A stretch of DNA of 64,000 bases. It comes from an uncultured Blautia sp. GTDB lineage: Bacteria; Bacillota; Clostridia; Lachnospirales; Lachnospiraceae. Made by a program: the position numbers and the translations under genes. Shown here piece by piece: positions 61,737 to 64,000 of the stretch (position 1 is its first letter; each line of letters opens with the position of its first letter). The stretch covers positions 38,593 through 102,592 of the forward strand of contig CAKRPO010000004.1 of assembly GCA_934378195.1 (NCBI GenBank). The letters are read 5' to 3'. The notes beneath the pieces were generated by a model. It had not been told where the DNA came from and did no database searches. It saw only the letters and a program-made list of their open reading frames with translations.

Positions 61737-62840
61737 TTACCTTATAATTGCTGTTACTTTTTTTACAATTTTTTCGGTCAGTCGATTATAGCCACTCCTG
61801 GATGCTACAAATTCAATCGCTATGGAAATAGCCAGCGTTACAAAAAATACAAAAGCAACGATCATCCATGCTGAATGAAATGAATATGTAACCTTTTTTA
61901 ACCACGCTCCCCTTACAAACGAATGTATATAAAATATATTTGCAGAATGCTTTCCAAAAAAGATCAGTATCTGCCGAAGCCCCGGCAGATCAATAATAAA
62001 CTCGTAAAAGAAATAGATCAGTGCTGTAGCCATTAGTCCAAGCAGAACAAACGTAAAGTTTGTATTACTCATCTTAAATTTATCCCTGAATATACACAGA
62101 ATACAAATCACTCCAAAAGCAATGCAGGTCTTTATTATTTTGTTTAAGATTTTATTCTGAACAAGTGTAATCGCTTTCAGTTTTTCAAGAATTCCCTGAT
62201 CCGCAAACCAGACAGCCAGCGGAACTGCAAACAAAAGTTTTGTCAGAAAATTCTCCTGCAGCGTCTGACAAAAGACGGTTCCGGCAATAGCCGCCATTAC
62301 AACTGAAAGCCAGCCATATTTTTTATAAAATCTCAGTATTAATGGAAGAAAGACTATCAGCATAACTTCAAGGCTCAGATACCACCAGGTCGGAACCATC
62401 ATCTGAATTCCAAACAAATTTCCTATACAGAGAATATCTGCAATCATGCTGATAAAGTTTCTTGTAAGACCTCTTGTATATCTCTGTATTCCCAGTGCAT
62501 GCGTAACTACAAAGCAAACCCAGAACGGAATTAAAAATTTAAATACCAGTCTCAGATAACGTTTCACTACACTCTCAGTTGCCTGTTGTTTTGTAAATTC
62601 AAAATCCGGATATTGTTTTTTGGTTGATAATGTCATGCCATAAGCTGACAGGAAAACAAACATTCCCACACATTGACCGGTAAGTCTGATACACCACCTT
62701 GCAATATTGGCATGCAGCGGCCAAAAGCTGATATCTAAGCTCTGTATACGTTCCTGAGACAAACAATGGATACACACAAGAAAAAGAATCGAAATTCCCT
62801 TCATCGCCCATGTATCATCCTTCGTAAACTTATAGTTCAT
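61737..62840 (-). CDS. Acyltransferase family 3 membrane protein
   Basis: A 367-residue protein with about ten membrane helices, from MNYKFTKDDTWAMKGISILF (62840). Conserved early His is in VCIHCLSQERIQ. It resembles O-acetyltransferases acting on surface glycans or lipids. It is unrelated in sequence detail to the capsule acyltransferase at 22311. Monocistronic, or following the gene at 62984. Confidence 0.85.
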   Translation of the reverse strand: MNYKFTKDDTWAMKGISILFLVCIHCLSQERIQSLDISFWPLHANIARWCIRLTGQCVGMFVFLSAYGMTLSTKKQYPDFEFTKQQATESVVKRYLRLVFKFLIPFWVCFVVTHALGIQRYTRGLTRNFISMIADILCIGNLFGIQMMVPTWWYLSLEVMLIVFLPLILRFYKKYGWLSVVMAAIAGTVFCQTLQENFLTKLLFAVPLAVWFADQGILEKLKAITLVQNKILNKIIKTCIAFGVICILCIFRDKFKMSNTNFTFVLLGLMATALIYFFYEFIIDLPGLRQILIFFGKHSANIFYIHSFVRGAWLKKVTYSFHSAWMIVAFVFFVTLAISIAIEFVASRSGYNRLTEKIVKKVTAIIR

Positions 62841-62876
62841 GTTTTTATATTCTACCTTTCCCTTTATATTAGCTCT

Positions 62877-62917
62877 TTTATCATAACACAAGAGGAAGAG
62901 TTTTTGCACTCTTCCTC
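62877..62917. repeat. Repeated hairpin element, copy 2
   Basis: Same unit as at 60938. Here GAGGAAGAG / CTCTTCCTC is a perfect 9-bp stem with an 8-base loop, 67 bp after the stop of the gene at 62984 (minus strand). Confidence 0.65.
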
Positions 62918-62983
62918 AGTTGATAATTTACTTTATCCTAGTTGTTTCTTCAACACAGTGTTTACATTCTGATACCTCTGCTT

Positions 62984-64000
62984 TTACATCCGTAATTTCT
63001 TTCGGAATTCTCGCAGAGTATCCTTCTTCTGGAAGATGAACATTCCTGCCAGTGCCAGAAAACTGATACCTGTACAAAGTACTGACGGTAGTGTATACTT
63101 CACAATTCCTGTCCAGATCAGGATTACCGGCACACATCCGATCATCGCTGCCTGAAGCAGATAATACAGATATTCTTCCGGTTCCAGATGGCTGACGCCT
63201 GCGATCACAGGTATAGAACCAAGCACCGCCAGTGTTCCAAATGGAAAAACAAAGTCAATCGACCAGCCCTTCCATCCGGTAAAATGATCCCATAAAATAC
63301 ACAGAACAGTTATGATCAAAAGCTGCCAGGTCAGGTTTTTCAGTATATTTCTTCTCTTAAAATATGCCACATTTACAACCAGCCATGCGCAGGCACATCC
63401 TGCTGCTGCAAACCAGAACCAGTTCAGTGTTTCCATCATAAGATAATTGATCATTCCACAGATCACTGCCACCGCAAGGCACAGAAACGTAAAAGTCTGC
63501 AAAATTTTTATTTCTTCTTTTTTATTCTGTTCACCGCATCCGGGGAAGTCATTTTTCTCTTCTTTATATGGTATCTCCTCTTCACGAAGCATCCGCATAA
63601 AGTTTTTCTGGATGCTGTCATCCGGTATCTTGGACGTAAACCCAAGCACCATCTGATCTTCATAAGAACAGGAACAGAGCTGCAGGGAATTCGTACTTGC
63701 AAAGATTCCAAACCGGTCAATATATGCTTTGTACTCCTCCGGAAATCTCAGAATTCCTATATTTGAATAAACCGCTGTTACACTCCGGCTTCCCAGATTT
63801 GCACCTGCCATCATGAAATATTTCTTGATTTCCAGAGGGACCGCACGCACCAGAGGATTCTTCTCGATACGTACATAACCATTCATATCCATGGCAACTT
63901 TTTCTTTGGCCAGCTTATCTTTAAACTGATTTTTTACAGATTCCAGCACATCCTGGAATACCGTTTCATCTGAAAAAGTATATCCAACTTCAATCCATCC
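62984..64000 (-). CDS. Condensation/alcohol-acetyltransferase-like protein with C-terminal membrane domain (5' end outside window)
   Basis: The minus-strand frame is open to the window edge; the residues before MLESVKNQFKDK continue in frame (WIEVGYTFSDETVFQD), so the start lies outside. The visible N-terminal part (GSRSVTAVYSNIGILRFPEE, LQLCSCSYEDQMVLGFTSKI) resembles the C-terminal half of condensation/alcohol acetyltransferase-fold enzymes. After residue ~170 come six membrane helices (LQTFTFLCLAVAVICGMINY onward) ending in a basic tail. This two-part form is the one I associate with DUF6320 proteins of Lachnospiraceae; that name is uncertain. Confidence 0.6.
   Translation of the reverse strand, partial: GWIEVGYTFSDETVFQDVLESVKNQFKDKLAKEKVAMDMNGYVRIEKNPLVRAVPLEIKKYFMMAGANLGSRSVTAVYSNIGILRFPEEYKAYIDRFGIFASTNSLQLCSCSYEDQMVLGFTSKIPDDSIQKNFMRMLREEEIPYKEEKNDFPGCGEQNKKEEIKILQTFTFLCLAVAVICGMINYLMMETLNWFWFAAAGCACAWLVVNVAYFKRRNILKNLTWQLLIITVLCILWDHFTGWKGWSIDFVFPFGTLAVLGSIPVIAGVSHLEPEEYLYYLLQAAMIGCVPVILIWTGIVKYTLPSVLCTGISFLALAGMFIFQKKDTLREFRKKLRM

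Noticed and set aside
1..64000. tRNA or rRNA genes
   Set aside because: I looked for cloverleaf-type blocks and conserved TPsiC-like sequences and saw none, but a dedicated scan could not be run.

Overview
The window reads as chromosome of a gut Clostridia species, most likely Lachnospiraceae (Blautia/Dorea/Mediterraneibacter type). This is inferred from moderate GC, strong GGAGG-type ribosome binding sites, the abundance of Rpn-type nuclease genes and the protein families present. I see no tRNA, rRNA, CRISPR array or prophage. Most genes lie on the minus strand.

1-6.8 kb: a peptide/nickel-type ABC importer (truncated binding protein plus two permeases), a LysR regulator, and an unusual methyltransferase / M14 deacylase / methyltransferase fusion. 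6.8-13.4 kb: a scrambled accessory stretch. It holds two VanZ paralogues flanking an MqsR-like toxin / MqsA-Panacea antitoxin pair, a 1.4-kb repeat carrying a frameshifted Rpn-like gene that has split another gene, a decayed IS200/IS605 tnpB with its right end, and a second kind of Rpn gene. 13.4-15.3 kb: glmS, whose upstream region has been replaced by the second copy of the 1.4-kb repeat (15.3-16.7 kb).

16.4-37.5 kb: a Wzx/Wzy-type capsule or exopolysaccharide operon, all on the minus strand. Read 5' to 3' it is ugd, pglF, pglE, pglC and pglD (diacetylbacillosamine-type sugar and the initiating phosphosugar transferase), a WbuB-like GT4, an unknown protein, an AAC(3)-fold acetyltransferase, a GT4, an acyl carrier protein, an adenylation enzyme, a GT2, wzy, an acyltransferase, wzx, a TupA-like ATP-grasp gene frameshifted in a G8 tract, and capE-capG-capF (UDP-N-acetyl-L-fucosamine). 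GlmS would supply the hexosamine precursor. The centre is much more AT-rich than its flanks.

37.5-39.7 kb: the most interesting locus. Immediately upstream of the capsule operon, in the same direction, lies a TnpB-like protein that has lost two of its three RuvC catalytic acids. A GC-rich multi-hairpin segment follows its 3' end, and a perfect TTGACA-N17-TATAAT promoter containing a palindrome precedes it. A divergent XRE regulator sits next to it. It resembles a TnpB-derived, nuclease-dead RNA-guided regulator. No terminator is evident between its promoter and ugd.

39.8-47 kb: small Rpn-related genes, a Fic protein with a substituted catalytic His, an AEC transporter, a voltage-gated-type potassium channel, a 26-codon candidate gene, and a MATE transporter behind a leader terminator. 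47.3-52.2 kb: a 53-bp tandem repeat, then a CsoR-controlled copper unit (csoR, copA with a C-terminal CopZ-like domain) and a ClC transporter. 52.4-64 kb: pyruvate kinase, a secreted protein, tcdA, larE, an EamA transporter, acylphosphatase, PAP2 phosphatase, small conserved proteins, a transglutaminase-like protein, a HEPN/MNT toxin-antitoxin pair, an acyltransferase, and a partial membrane protein running off the end.
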